A stretch of 64,000 nucleotides of DNA from Campanula takesimana (GCA_026119855.1 JAOWBW010000303.1:806001-870000); one strand, 5' to 3'; counted from the stretch's first letter, positions 40,096 through 52,283 are shown. A program made the numbers and translations. The notes: generated from the letters alone by a model not told the origin.

Positions 40096-41352
40096 TTGGA
40101 TATTCACCATAAATTTTGAATCATTGGGGAATCATTGTAATTAACACATACCAACATTCTCCTTTAAATCATTTTACTGTCACAGCAACCTATTCCCATG
40201 CATGTACATATTTCCAGTTTTGTATCAAGATTCAAATCATTGACAAAAGCCTAGCTTAATTTGGGCAGGTGCCAATCAATTTCCAACCAAGAAAATATTT
40301 TTCTCCCAAAAACATTGCATTGTTTGGTCGTTTTAATGACTAATCATAACCTCTTTTTCTCTCTTATTAATTGTACAAATAGTGTCTACATGCAGATATT
40401 TGGTTAGGCATAGGCATTAATCAGTAAAGTCTGAATGGAACATAATTATTTAAAGAAATTAACAATAATATGACCGAAAATGTACGTATTTTTGTGACAA
40501 GGGTGTGAATGTTAGGTTTCCATTGTAATCTAGGTAAGGTTTTGGGGAAAAAAGCGCATGGAGGTTAGGCCGATTTCGAGACCAAAATAGCATATTTATC
40601 TTAAATTATTTAAAAGTGCAAGCTTGTTAATGCTAGCTTTGTCTATCCTAATACTCGTAACATTGCCAGCACAACGTAACCAAATTTATATTTTTTTTCC
40701 ACGCTTTTTTACCTAAATATTTCTCATCTATTTATTTAATTTAGTGATTTTTTTTATCAGTTTTTCCTCTAAACTAAACAAATTGCTAAAAAGAAATTTG
40801 GCATCTGCTTATGGGGTGCATGGAATCTAAACACGCGCTAAGCTTAGCTGGTCTTTATTCTAAAGCAAATTAACTTACTTTAATCGGGCAAATCAAACGT
40901 AAAGAGCTCTCTAATCACTTTTAGTTTTCTTGCATTCTAAATAGAATTGTTGGAATCTCTTTTCATTGTATGTAAATGAGTGAGTTGTTTGGCAGTTGCA
41001 CCATCATTTCAGACCTTGACAAATTTTAGATAACTCCATCACTAAAAGTGATCTGAATTAACTTGCTCCAAGCAAATACTTGTTTAATTTCATTTAGCCC
41101 CCTCAACTAAAGTCATTCCTGCAAAAATTCCCTTTCATTTACTACAACTTTTAACTTAACATCTCAAATTAAGAAAATGGTCTGATAACCAACTCTCTGA
41201 GTGGCCATCAAATTCATTTCAATTCAAATTAGGTGATAATACTCAAACACAAGGTAGACCAAAAATAAAAAGTTACGTAATTTAGTCAAACTTCGAGGTA
41301 ACCAAAAGCTAAATAATGTGATAAACGTTGCGCATTCCCTTAAGTTCAATAA
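40096..41352. other. Upstream intergenic region of the MIF gene
   Basis: No gene, RNA or element ends recognised. It may include distal regulatory sequence of the MIF gene. Confidence 0.4.
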
Positions 41353-41497
41353 GGATAATGATATGTATAGTGAAAACTCATAGTGAAACTTTGTAATCCC
41401 TGAGACTGTAATAAATCTTTGTGAATCCCACTGATAAAACTCATCCAACGGATTACAGAGTTTCAATATGAGTTTTCACTATGTATATCATTGTCCA
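41353..41497. mobile_element. hAT-type MITE in the MIF promoter region
   Basis: 145 bp flanked by the perfect 8-bp duplication TTCAATAA (41345-41352 and 41498-41505). The ends are about 47-bp inverted repeats (GGATAATGATATGTATAGTG at the left). Its right end lies 167 bp upstream of the MIF TATA box. Confidence 0.85.
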
Positions 41498-41663
41498 TTC
41501 AATAATGGGATGGCAATAATATAGTACCTAATTCCTAGACATCTAGGCCTAATTTTACAAAAATAAATTAAATGGCCAAAAATAGACAAAATTTATAAAA
41601 AACAAGGATGAAAATGTAATATTTTGAAACTAATTGTGATTGTATGAATAATGCATTGCTGGC

Positions 41664-41670
41664 TATAAAT
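41664..41670 (+). promoter_or_regulatory. TATA box of the MIF gene
   Basis: TATAAAT 90 bp upstream of the start codon. A telo-box-like GGGTTAGGGTTT follows at 41681-41692, near the expected transcription start. Confidence 0.6.
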
Positions 41671-41759
41671 ATTCGATCTAGGGTTAGGGTTTGAGAAATG
41701 AACAAGTTAAATAAATAAATTTCCGGTGCTTTCATGTGAGAGACTAATTAATTAAGAAA

Positions 41760-42041
41760 ATGGGGCAGCGAAAAGTGGTGTTGAAAAGGCAGGAGGAGGA
41801 AGAGGCGTGGACAAGCTCATCGAACGCTATAAGGACGGTGAGGTACGGAGAATGTCAGAAAAACCACGCCGCTAATGTAGGCGGATATGCTCTTGATGGC
41901 TGCAGGGAGTTCATGGCGGCCGGAGATGAAGGAACTAGCGGTGCAGTTACCTGTGCCGCCTGTGGCTGCCACCGGAATTTCCATCGCAGGGTCGTGGAAA
42001 CCGAGGTAGTTTCTGATCATTCTTCTTCAAGTGGGACTTGA
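41760..42041 (+). CDS. MIF2: MINI ZINC FINGER protein (MIF2-like)
   Basis: A 93-aa intronless protein made almost entirely of the ZF-HD dimerisation zinc finger, without a homeodomain. The finger spans residues about 28-78 (starts [20 protein letters not shown]) and keeps C32, H36, C48, C65, C68, C70, H71 and H75 ([14 protein letters not shown]). The basic N terminus ([11 protein letters not shown]) and the ETEVVSDH tail fit MIF proteins. MIFs are known to heterodimerise with ZHD homeodomain proteins and keep them from binding DNA or entering the nucleus, affecting hormone responses and floral meristem ending. A ZHD gene lies 13 kb downstream. The start is the first ATG after a TATA box at 41664 and a telo-box. 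MITEs lie in the promoter region and just after the stop. The MIF2 assignment rests on wording and gene order. Confidence 0.92.
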   Translation: MGQRKVVLKRQEEEEAWTSSSNAIRTVRYGECQKNHAANVGGYALDGCREFMAAGDEGTSGAVTCAACGCHRNFHRRVVETEVVSDHSSSSGT

Positions 42042-42084
42042 ACAATATACTGTAAACAACATCTCTATATACTACATACCCCCA

Positions 42085-42198
42085 TAGGGATGGCAATTGA
42101 GTGTATTTGAGTTCACCCACATTAGTTAAAAACACCTGGGTACCCGAATCTTTTTAACTAATGTGGATAAACCAAAATGCACCCAATTGCCAACCCTA
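42085..42198. mobile_element. hAT-type MITE just after the MIF stop codon
   Basis: 114 bp with ends TAGGGATGGCAATTG and CAATTGCCAACCCTA. The inner halves also pair (CCCACATTAGTTAAAAA with TTTTTAACTAATGTGG). The flanks TACCCCCA and CTACCCCA are an imperfect 8-bp duplication. It starts 44 bp after the stop, so it is probably in the 3' UTR. It shares its tip with the hAT element at 56606. Confidence 0.8.
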
Positions 42199-42682
42199 CT
42201 ACCCCATTTCCGAAATGAATGTCCGAAATTGCTCTTGGTTTAAAGCAATTTCGGATATTCACTTTTGAAACAGAGCTATTATATGTATAGCTACACGGAA
42301 AAGCAAAGAAAATATAAGTCGGTATGTGTGTGAGGCTTATGTATTGTGGAGTTTTGTTCTTTCTTTTTTTTTTTTTTTTTTCGTGTGTTATTATTTATAT
42401 ACTCCCTCTGTCCTTCAATGTAAAAAAAAAAAACCTTTTGATCAAGAGTAAATTTAAAATTTTATTACACGGAAAAGCTTTGTTCTTCTCTGATACTAAT
42501 TAATAGATAATTAAGTCTGATAATTAAGTCTGCCTTACCATTGATTGTGATTTAGGTAAAGAAAAAGAATTGTGCTTCCTTGATAAAATTTGTAACGAAT
42601 ATTCTTGTTCTTTTAAGGCGATTTGGTTTATGATGTCCGTAGAATATCTGGGTAGCTATCATATATTGCAACGCCTTTCATT

Positions 42683-42852
42683 CAGTAGCAAACCTAGGAC
42701 TAAAAGTTAGGGACTAAAAGTAGGTGGGTAAACTTAACACCAGAAGGGAAAAAACTGTACACTTAACGCTAGAGGGAGAAAAGAAAATTAAGATTAAAAT
42801 GTGAAAATAGTGGGGACACTGCCACCCACTATGGTAGCTTTGTGTCCGCCAC
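42683..42852. mobile_element. hAT-type MITE
   Basis: 170 bp flanked by the perfect 8-bp duplication CTTTCATT (42675-42682 and 42853-42860). Tips CAGTAGCAAACC and TGTCCGCCACCG are weak inverted repeats of the CAGTGGCGGA hAT type. Confidence 0.75.
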
Positions 42853-42986
42853 CGCTTTCATTCAAAATATCGATCATGTGGTAGGGTTTCTTGCTCAATA
42901 TATTAATCTTGTGAACTAATTTTCTACTAATCTTGAATATCTAGGATCAATTTCCATAGATTTTGTGTTTTTGATCATTATTTTCA

Positions 42987-43096
42987 CTAGTTAACCATTT
43001 ACGGTACTAATTAGTGGGAAGGATTTCTTTTTCTCTTTTGTTTGCTATTGATATTGATATACTTCCCACTAATTAGTACCGTAAATGGTTAACTAG
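42987..43096. repeat. Perfect 35-bp inverted repeat with a 40-bp loop
   Basis: 42987-43021 (starting CTAGTTAACCATTTACGGTA) is the exact reverse complement of 43062-43096. The loop is 43022-43061. Such a young, perfect hairpin is not explained by the MITE families around it. Confidence 0.9.
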
Positions 43097-43169
43097 AGGA
43101 TAGAGATGTTCAATCAATCAACAAATTTCTCTTAAATATTTAGCTTTAATTAATCACTTTTTTGCTACA

Positions 43170-43305
43170 TGGTTAAAATACATAAATGGGTACCAACCAA
43201 CTTGATTAGATAAGGGTCCTAATTAAGCTTTCATATATGGTTAAAATACATAAATGGGTACCAACCAACTTGATTAGATAAGGGTCCTAATTAAGCTTTC
43301 ATATA
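43170..43305. repeat. Perfect tandem duplication, 68-bp unit
   Basis: Units 43170-43237 and 43238-43305 are identical as far as I can read (both begin TGGTTAAAATACATAAATGG). The word AAATTTTATGTAATTCATAA recurs at 43306 and 43368. Confidence 0.9.
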
Positions 43306-43738
43306 AATTTTATGTAATTCATAAAAGTTGTGTTTTATTCCTCCTTTATTCCTCCTTTTTCTTTCATATAAATTTTATGTAATTCATAAAAGTTGGTTAA
43401 AATACATCAAATTTTATACAATTTGATGGCAAAGTTTCATATATAATTATGTAATCCTCTTTCCAAACATTTAGTTTTGCAAGTATGAGAAGACTAGTGA
43501 AAAAAATTGATAAAAAACACTTGAAGAAGACAGAGTTATTTTCAAAAACAACATTCATTTTGAGAAAAAAAGTTTTTAAAAATGGACATTCGTAATAAAA
43601 TCCAGAATATTGTCATGAGCGGTACATGTAGAACATGATCAAGTTAGGTATCGATTACGGAGGAAACAAACCTTCTGGTATACCTCAACGCTAATCAGGT
43701 ATGTGTCAATTCTTGCGAAGAAGAATTCGTACTAGATA

Positions 43739-43782
43739 CTCCCTCCGTCCCAAAATGATCTTCACGTTTGGGGCGGAGGGAG
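43739..43782. mobile_element. 44-bp micro-Stowaway
   Basis: Both tips (CTCCCTCCGTCCCAAAATGA ... GGGGCGGAGGGAG) and TA on both sides are kept, but nearly all the interior is missing. Its left half matches the 180-bp subfamily. Confidence 0.85.
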
Positions 43783-43844
43783 TATGTTGCATTTCTTTTG
43801 GAGTAGGAATTTATCCTGAAAGCAAGATGAAATTTGAATAAGAG

Positions 43845-44040
43845 AATTTTAGGGGAAACTAATTCCTCCATAACTTATAAAAAAAAAATCATGTTTTTAA
43901 ATATACATACTAATTGTTTTAAGGTCTAAACTCACTAATTTATTTCTAAGACCTAAACTCGCTATTTTATGGTGAAACTATATTAAAAAATAGATTTTTT
44001 ATAACTTATGGAAAAACTACTTTATCCCAAAACCTACTCA
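43845..44040. mobile_element. MITE with telomere-like ends family, diverged copy 3
   Basis: Ends TTTTAGGGGAAACTAATTCC and AAAACTACTTTATCCCAAAA with ATAACTTATAAAAAA inward. The core has lost most CCCTAAA words. Confidence 0.6.
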
Positions 44041-44050
44041 ATTCGAATTA

Positions 44051-44255
44051 CGGTTTTTCTAACATGTGCCCTTAGGGCACATGTTAAGTGATTTAAAGAA
44101 GGAAATCAAAGTGTTTATTTAACTTGCTTTAACTCATTCATTTCCATAATTAACAAAATATATTGTTTATATATGTAAACTTAAATATTATGGAAGTATA
44201 TAAAAGTGTTGAATTCCATATTTAAATCGCTTAACATGTGCCTTTAGGGCACACG
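44051..44255. mobile_element. MULE-type MITE with palindromic tips
   Basis: Flanked by the perfect 9-bp duplication TTCGAATTA (44042-44050 and 44256-44264). Each end carries AACATGTGCCCTTAGGGCAC-like sequence, itself a palindrome, then TTAAGTGATTTAAA. 205 bp. Confidence 0.7.
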
Positions 44256-45537
44256 TTCGAATTATGTCATAGATGGGGTGGGGATAAAATCTCTCAACCC
44301 GTGCATGAATACGCTTTCTAGCTAGCTATGTGTAGTAGCTACACAGCTAGTTCCCTTGGTATTTTTATTTTTGGAGAAACTAGTTTTCTTTGCATTTTTA
44401 TTTTTAATGATGTCTTACAGAGGGGACAAAAAGGTAGACCAGACATTAGACCTCACAAAATTAGTTCATATTTTTGGAATTTATTTTTCATATATACTAT
44501 ACTATACATGAGGTGTTAATTGAAAATAATAATATCTAAAACATTAGATGTGGTGTTATCACATACGGAGTATTCATTGGATCAGTAGTGTGGTCTTCAA
44601 ATAATAGACAAGATAGAAGGAAATGAATTAACGGGCTTGATTTGGGGATTTTTGCATCTAGAGAAACTAACTTGGGCTTCACTTGTAACAAACCAAATAA
44701 GATTGATCCATTGGGTCGAAACTCCACTAACTACAAGCATGACGGCCCTAACAATAATAAAAACAACAATTTTATTTATTAAAACAAACAAAAAACACAA
44801 TCACATAGATCACCATAAGATTTAGAAGCGCTCCGAGGTTTGCTGAAGCGGCCCTACTGAGATCAATTGAGTCTACATAATTCACATTTTATTCAACTAA
44901 TCTCATCATCCGTATAAATCAAAATTTATTAATTTTACAGTACTAGAGTGAAAATCTGTTAATGCTGTTCTTGTCCGTCTCGTCGTACGATATTTACATA
45001 TTTTATCATTTTGTAGATTTGTTGTTTGAGCAAAAAGTGAAAGGACTGGGCACGACATTTTATGTCTTAATCATCTAATTCTATGGAGCGTTGTGTGTGG
45101 TGTGGTCCTCTAATAGTTGCTCCATTTACATACATCTTTCAAAAATAACCTTTGGATTTATTTGGTTTTCTCTTTTCTACTGCACCACAATTCCAATACC
45201 TTATCTACCAATTTAGGCATACAAGCCCACTTGGTAACTAAACAAAAATAACATTCTATAACAATGAGCCAATTTCAAAATGGTTTTGGATTAATTTTGT
45301 TTTGCCCTCGCTCCTTCAAAAGTCATTGGCACAAATGTAAATTACTACTTTCTAAAATAAATGTTCATTTTCCAACAAAAAAAAATAGAAAAAGTGAATG
45401 TCCTTTTTTTGGGGAAAAAACCCCTCTAAATCTCTTTTTTCCATTTCTTTTTCATTAGTCAAAATTAAATATTCAAAAAGAGAATAACAAAAATATTTAG
45501 CATCTTTACTATTTAATCGTGTGAATAATATAGTATA
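44256..45537. other. Intergenic stretch
   Basis: No gene, RNA or complete element recognised. Short open frames here lack features. Confidence 0.45.
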
Positions 45538-45716
45538 CTCCCCCCATCCCAAAATGATCTTCATATTTGACTATTCACACTTTTTAAGGATATGAACACT
45601 TGATTCACTAGTCATGTTTTGTTTGGTCACTTCTAAGCCTAGGTTGTAGAAATGTGAAGAATTTTTTGGGACAATGAAAAATGTCAAACGAGAATATCAT
45701 TTTGGGACGGAAGGAG
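45538..45716. mobile_element. Stowaway MITE (180-bp subfamily)
   Basis: Ends CTCCCCCCATCCCAAAATGA and TATCATTTTGGGACGGAAGG then AG, TA on both sides. 179 bp. Confidence 0.9.
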
Positions 45717-46628
45717 TATTCAGAATGTCATTTAAATATACTTTGGACATCCTTTTATGAATGAAAGTAGCAGAAAGCTACGCATACCAAACTGAATTTA
45801 GGCATGTGTTTCACGAGCAACTTTCCTTCTTCAAGTGTTCTTACTAGACACATGCATGGTTATGGGTTGGTCACATCCATCACATGGAAAGTTTTCACTA
45901 GTGAATGAGATTCTTTGATAATATAAGGATTGTATGCGATTGAGAATTCGAGATCGATGCTTACCAATATGTGCAAATCAGATTTGGTATCACGGGTAAT
46001 GTTGTCTTTTAACTCTCACCCTTTCATCAACGAGAGTTATCGATTAAAATAAGAGTTTTTGTACACTGTTAAAATCTAAACTACATCCATCGTCCACGTG
46101 ACATATAACAATCAAATCAAACTTTTCAAGCAATTTTCAGTAACACTTTCAAATAATTTGCCGTGTTACCAAATGCTAAATCTATCTTTAGGCCAAAGAC
46201 AGAGAATTTACATCAAGTTAAAAGGCTTTAATCAGTAACAATCATCCTATTGTGGTTAGACAGAGGAGCTCTCCTTGTCTTAAAGGTCCAATGTCAATCC
46301 AATATTTAGTTGAATTAATTTTCATTTTTTTGAATGGGGCTAATAACAAATGAAATAAACAGCAGAATAGCCCATCCCAGGTATTTTCTGCCTCAATTTT
46401 ATTCAAATTTAAATTATGGAATTTTTATTTTTATTTTGGTACAGCAAAAGTGTGCCGCTTTAATGCAAATTAGGACCACCTGAACATATTTTTGAAAAGA
46501 CAAAAGAGGAAAAGTCAATTAATCTTTATTGCTCTATTAAAAGATGGGAGTATACTAAGGATATGGTGGTCCTTTTACAGTCTGTGAGGGTTAGGAGTTT
46601 TCTCTTTGGGTTGTACTGTACCGCATAT

Positions 46629-46811
46629 CAGTGTTTTAAAAGACCTCCATCTAGGCCGTCTACGCCTCACCTAGGCGCTTGGCGTTATGAAGCGCCTAAG
46701 TCTCGCCTAAGATATTATAACTGTTTCTGAATATCGGCCTCACCTAAGTCCGCCTAGGCGCTAAGCCTTGCAGCGGCGCTTAACAACCGCCTAGCGCTTT
46801 TTAGAACATTG
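46629..46811. mobile_element. hAT-type MITE (GCCTAGGCG family), copy 1
   Basis: Ends CAGTGTTTTAAAAGACCTCC and GCGCTTTTTAGAACATTG. The near 8-bp duplication CCGCATAT / CCGCAGAT flanks it. The interior has many GCCTAGGCG words. Copies 2 and 3 at 58451 and 61711 have perfect duplications. Confidence 0.8.
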
Positions 46812-48034
46812 CCGCAGATTATCAACCATCTAAGTTAAGGAGTGGATCTAGGGTGCGCTTGTGATTCCAATTTTATTTTTTTTTTTCGAACGTAATTCTT
46901 CAAATTTTGAAAATAATTGCTTCCATTATAATTTTCAGTCATGACACTGGGTGTCAGACTTATAATTATTTTGACTAATCACACTTTTCGCCTCTGTACC
47001 TTACTCCCTCTGTCTCAACAAAATATTTTTTTATTGTTTTATCACTTGATTAATAATTTAAGTTTAATAAAAATTTATACATTTTTATTGATAGACTATT
47101 TTAAATTGTACAGATACCAATTTTTAGATTCTCATTAAACTATTTTTTTAAGGCAAACGATAAATACATTTCATTGACAATAAAAAAAAAAAAAAAAAAA
47201 AAAGATGTCACACCACAAAGGTTGGAGGCTCACTCAAAATTTTAAGAGCAGTTCTATTTCGTAACTTACAAGAATGATATTTGAGATCCAAATCTTGAGA
47301 CGTATGGATTCCTTTCCAAGCGAAACTTGGAGACGGCCTCAATCTGGTATTTACGAAATCCCCTCTCGGGTAAAATATTGCGCTGGGCACGAGATATGCA
47401 GAACCCGGGTTGGCGAGAAAACGCCTACCAAGCATCTCAAAATTTCCAAACAATCCTAATGTAGTTAAAACATTGGAACTCACTTCATTGTGAGAAAATG
47501 CTAGAATCGTCTCACTTTAAAAAGAAAAATACAACAAACAAACAAATAAACAAACATAGGCTCTCACAAAGGAGAGAATACGACAGCTCTCACTCATTAA
47601 GCTATTAAAAGTAGCTTAAAGTTCATACGCTGTAACAAGAAAAATGAGGGACTAACTTTCTGAGACATAATGAGTATTAAATTGCAGGATATTTTTTTTC
47701 AATTAAAATATTTTTCCAAAATAAGTCAAGGAGAAAAAAAGTTCATTTTCATGGTGGAGATTGAAGGCACAAACGGATTATAAGATAAGTGGATTAAGAG
47801 AAGAATCTAAAACACAAGGGGGGGTGAAATGAGCTTTAATCAGACATAGGGGTTTGGAACACAAAATTAATCTAAAAGGATTACTACTCCAATATACATT
47901 GTTATAGGCATTAAAGGGAAAACAAACAAGAGAAAATGATGAAATATGATGGGCCAAACACATGGGATTGTCAGTAAGGTGGAGGAAGAAGGTTAGAGAA
48001 ATTAACACCTACTACTATTATATGATATCATAAT
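46812..48034. other. Intergenic stretch
   Basis: A lone Stowaway left end (CTCCCTCTGTCTCAACAAAA, 47004). A GC-richer piece at 47215-47460 resembles a gene fragment but has no recognisable domain. An A-run lies at 47182-47202. Confidence 0.4.
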
Positions 48035-48216
48035 GAGCAATGCTAGGGGCACAAAATAAGCTCACAAAATCTTGCTCACAATATGAGGTGACAATATTTT
48101 ATTGGCTATATCGATAATGGACCCGTCACACTCTAATTTAAAACACAAATAAAATCTTTACACTTAGGATATTTTGAGCAAGATTTTATGACTTTTTTGT
48201 GCCCATAGTATTATTC
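48035..48216. mobile_element. MULE-type MITE (GGGCACAAAA family)
   Basis: 182 bp flanked by the perfect 9-bp duplication TATCATAAT (48026-48034 and 48217-48225). Left end GAGCAATGCTAGGGGCACAA; the core has GGACCCGTCACACTCTAAT. Confidence 0.85.
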
Positions 48217-48654
48217 TATCATAATTCATCATAGGCTTCCTTCCTTCCTTCCTTCCATTAGGTGAAGGGTCAATAAATAAATCTCACAACTAACACACAC
48301 TAGAACCACAACATATTTGTCGGAAATAATGGAGCAAATTTACATGTACTATTTTTATAGTGAAAATCTCGAGAAAAACTTGTTTTACAATCATATTAGT
48401 GTAAAACATGTTTTCATCTTTTAATATAAAATAAGTTTTACACATTTTTAGTGTAAAACAAGTTTTTCATAAAACTGACTCATTTTTATAAACTACTCAA
48501 AATTATGAGTTATTAAATGTACATTTTTCTTAATTGCAAACATTTAATAGTTCATCTGCCCAAAACAATTTAAATAATATTCATTTTTTGTGTGGCTGCA
48601 TTAGATAAGTGGTCATTCAAGTGGCTGGAGTTCACCAAATGTACAAATATACTA

Positions 48655-48922
48655 CTCCCTCTGTTTTAAAATATGTGTTGTTTTAAACTTTTTCACACAT
48701 ATTAAAAAATGTAATCATACGTATTAAAAAGACTTTTGTGCCCTTAACAGATTCCATTTTTTTAGACACTTAAATGTTTACACAAGAGATAACTTGCAAT
48801 TAATGAATATGATTATTATAAGTAATTAAACAAGAGTAAATATTCATGGGAATTGATAAAACGTCAAGTATTTTGAAATAAAAAATAACACGTAAAATGT
48901 CATGTATTTTGAAACGGAGGAG
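48655..48922. mobile_element. Stowaway MITE
   Basis: Ends CTCCCTCTGTTTTAAAATAT and ATGTATTTTGAAACGGAGGA then G, TA on both sides. 268 bp. Confidence 0.85.
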
Positions 48923-49193
48923 TATTATGTTTATGTAGTGGGTATGGGTCGGATTTTCATTCAAAATTATGAAACATATATACATTAATTCATTACTAAG
49001 CCAAAAATCAAAGGTGGAAAAGAAAACACTGAACCAAAAAGTCATCAATCAATTAATTTAGTGTGGACCAATGTTTTTAAATTAAGAATTCTCCAACATT
49101 ATAGATAATTAAAGGTTGAAGAAAATATACTATTGGTTATAAATCAAACATATCCAGCTTTGCTATCTATCAATCTATTTGTATAATTAAATG

Positions 49194-49354
49194 AGAAAAT
49201 TTTTGGGGAAACTAGTTTCTCCATAAATTATAAAAAGTCTTGTTTTTATAGGGGTTAATATTTAGGGTTTAGAATTTATGATTTAAAGTTTAAGGATTAA
49301 AAAACAGATTTTTTATAATTTATAAGACGAACTAGTTTCCCCCAAAACCAACTC
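49194..49354. mobile_element. MITE with telomere-like core, copy 4
   Basis: Ends TTTTTGGGGAAACTAGTTTC and GAACTAGTTTCCCCCAAAAC; the core has ATTTAGGGTTTAGAATTTAT. Confidence 0.7.
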
Positions 49355-49599
49355 TAATTAAATAACAAGTCAATGATTTGTATGGAAGGACCCAACTCCC
49401 AACCCATACCTAGGTTGTTCGGTCTCTTAGGATTGGACAACTTGTACTACTACTTGCTTGCTTGCTTGAAAGTTTCAATGCTAGTCAAATCCAATCCCTT
49501 AAATTTATGCTACTACTTCTCCCATGAAAAGTGAACTAATCACACATTAACATTTTTTAATTTTTATTAAAATAATTAAATTTTTATTAATAAATAATA

Positions 49600-49783
49600 C
49601 TCCCTCCATCCCAAAATAGTCTTCGCATTTGACTATTCAAACTTTTTAAGGATATACTAAATACTTGTTTCACTAGACATGTTGTGTTTATACACAATTA
49701 AGCCTAAATTGTAGAAATGATAAGAACTTTTTGGGACAAGAAAACATGGCAAATGAGAAGATTATTTTGAGTGACGGAGGGAG
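49600..49783. mobile_element. Stowaway MITE (180-bp subfamily)
   Basis: Ends CTCCCTCCATCCCAAAATAG and ATTATTTTGAGTGACGGAGG then GAG, TA on both sides. 184 bp. Confidence 0.9.
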
Positions 49784-50055
49784 TAATCGATAATTGTTTA
49801 CTTGTATTGTATTGACTATTGAAGGTCAAATGTGATTAGTATAAATGAAATGGAAGGAGTACAAAGGAGAGGATTTAATAATATAAGAATTTGTCCTAAA
49901 AGTATAATGTTTTTGTTTAAAAGGATTTCTTACATAAAACTACTAAGTGCGTCCATTTCTCAACAATATCTAACTTCTCATGAAACTGCAACACTATGAA
50001 GCCTAGCTAGGCAAGAAGCGGGGTTGCATGACTTCGTTTAGTCCGTTATTTAATA

Positions 50056-50224
50056 CTCCCTCCGTCGCAAAATTATTTTCGCGTTTGACTATTCAAACTT
50101 TTTAAGGATATGAACACTTGGTTCACTAGACATGATTTGGTTAAGCCTAAAATGTAAAAATGTGAAGAACTTTTTGTGACAATGAGAAATGGTAAATGTG
50201 AAGATCATTTTGGGACGGAAGGAG
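50056..50224. mobile_element. Stowaway MITE (180-bp subfamily)
   Basis: Ends CTCCCTCCGTCGCAAAATTA and GATCATTTTGGGACGGAAGG then AG, TA on both sides. 169 bp. Confidence 0.9.
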
Positions 50225-52149
50225 TATTTTAACCTAAATTTAAACCGATTGATTCTTAGCCATCAAAAACAAATGTTTGATTTTGGTTCTTTTTGGTTTG
50301 GTTCGATTAGAAGATTTTATTGTAGTTTTGCTTTTCTATTATGCTTTTTTGACAAATGGTAGAATGAATTTGAAATTGCTTACGAGGAAAATGATAATTG
50401 TGTGGGTTCAACCACTAAATGAATTATTGATCTAGTTCAGTTGTGTAGCTACCCGAGTTCGGAGACCCGATCCGCTATATAAGCGGTGAGCACAACAACT
50501 TGGGTTCACTGGCATTCCACAGGCCTACCCAAAATTCTATGCACGTTATTGGTGCTTAATAAAGCTTTGTAAGCTTGTAAATATCACACTAAACTCCCAC
50601 AAGTTTTCAACTTGAGATAGAGATATCACAAGTTGACATAGTGTTGTCGGATTATTAATTTTGAAATAATGGGTTTGAGTACAGCAGTATGTATTTTATT
50701 CTCGCGATCATATCTTAAAATTTTATAATTGTACACCCGCTAAAAAATTAAAATGAACTGCCGCTCATTAAGGTCATACATATTTTTTGTAATGTTTTAT
50801 GATAAATGTAAGCCAATATTTTTGCACATTTCTTTTTTTTTTTTGAAGCAAATTTATTTGAGCTCATTTAAAAGTAATTAGTACAATAGTACTCAACTTA
50901 TATTGAAATTGGTAAGACTAATTAATTAAGTTGTGGCTTTTTCTTAAATTTGATGAATATTGTCGAAAAAAAAAAAATCATGGTGTGACCATAACTTGAG
51001 AACCACCACACCTCATTGGGAGAATTAGTGTGTACGAATTGAAGTGATGGACAGACAGACAAGACCACCAATCTTCCGTTACCTCTCCCAACTCTCCAAT
51101 AATTAACCCCTCCTATTGTCTCTTTCCCTTATATGGAACGTTACCTTTAATTTTTCCATCCCTTTAAAAAAAAAATTACTCCAACAGTATTCAAAATTAG
51201 AGTTTTATTTTTTTTTTCCAAGTACTAAAGAAATTAATTATTTGCTAATAAATGAGATTAATTATCATTTACACGCGTTTAATTTTTTTCAATCCACGTG
51301 GTAGGTTTTGTACTATGGCTAACTATTCACGTTGTACTATTTCCAACTATACATACATACATTGTCCCAATCACCACAAAAGTGAAAACACATTCTACTA
51401 TTTCCATTTCCATCACTTGTAAGAACCATTTGGTGAGTAGGTTTTAGGACCACAATAATTTTACCAATAATTCATTTTAATTATTCCACCCGTCAACATT
51501 TATAGTACTAAATTTTCGTATCCTCCAAAAACATATTAAAAATCATCAATTTTGATTATAAAAATGAAAATATAATTATATTCTCAAAAATCTAAAAAAA
51601 AATGTTATTTGCTACCATAAAAATTTAAAAAATAATAACTTTAAAAAACATATGTGCTTAGTTATTTTTTATTATTATTTTACTTGTTTATTTAAAATTA
51701 AATTATAAAAATATACATTAATTAAGAGTAGTAACATGTAATTTCTCGTACTATTTGGCTAAGATAACGGGCACTCACTCACTAGTTAATCAAAGTAAAT
51801 TATATATAATTATATATATATACCCACCATTGCCATATAAATCTGATCCATAGATTATAAGTAAGTGAGCATAATAAGAGCATAGAAAAAAAGGCATATA
51901 GAAATGGACAAGTTGAGGAAGAAACAGAAGTAATGTGATTATCATCGGCCCATGCCACTTGAAACAGTAGCTGTAAGTATCCCATAAAGCTCTCTCTCCC
52001 TAAATTCAAAAAAGTGGAACAAAATAGTAAAGCAAAAAAGATGGCCCCTCCCTTTCCCTTGGAATATTTAAGAAAAAATAAATACAGTATGTTAGGATAA
52101 AATGAAATACTCTCCCCATCCAATAACTCTTATGTCATATAAAAAAAAT
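50225..52149. other. Intergenic stretch
   Basis: 50400-50640 is less AT-rich and has GCTATATAAGCGG, which could be a decayed LTR or promoter fragment, but no terminal repeats were found. A lone Stowaway-like end lies at 52111. No gene is supported. Confidence 0.4.
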
Positions 52150-52283
52150 AAGACAAAAATTTATGTGAGACGGGCATTGTTAAAAGAGTAAATTGTTTGC
52201 CATTATAGGTGGGGCGGTGCAAACAATTTTCTCTCTCGTCGAGATCCGTTTCATGTATACAACCGTTTCCCACAAGACTTCCT
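52150..52283. mobile_element. TGTGAGACGG-family MITE
   Basis: Ends AGACAAAAATTTATGTGAGA and CCACAAGACTTCCTC, with GGTGGGGCGGTGCAAACAAT inside. Related to the MITE in MYB intron 1. No target duplication was read. Confidence 0.65.
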
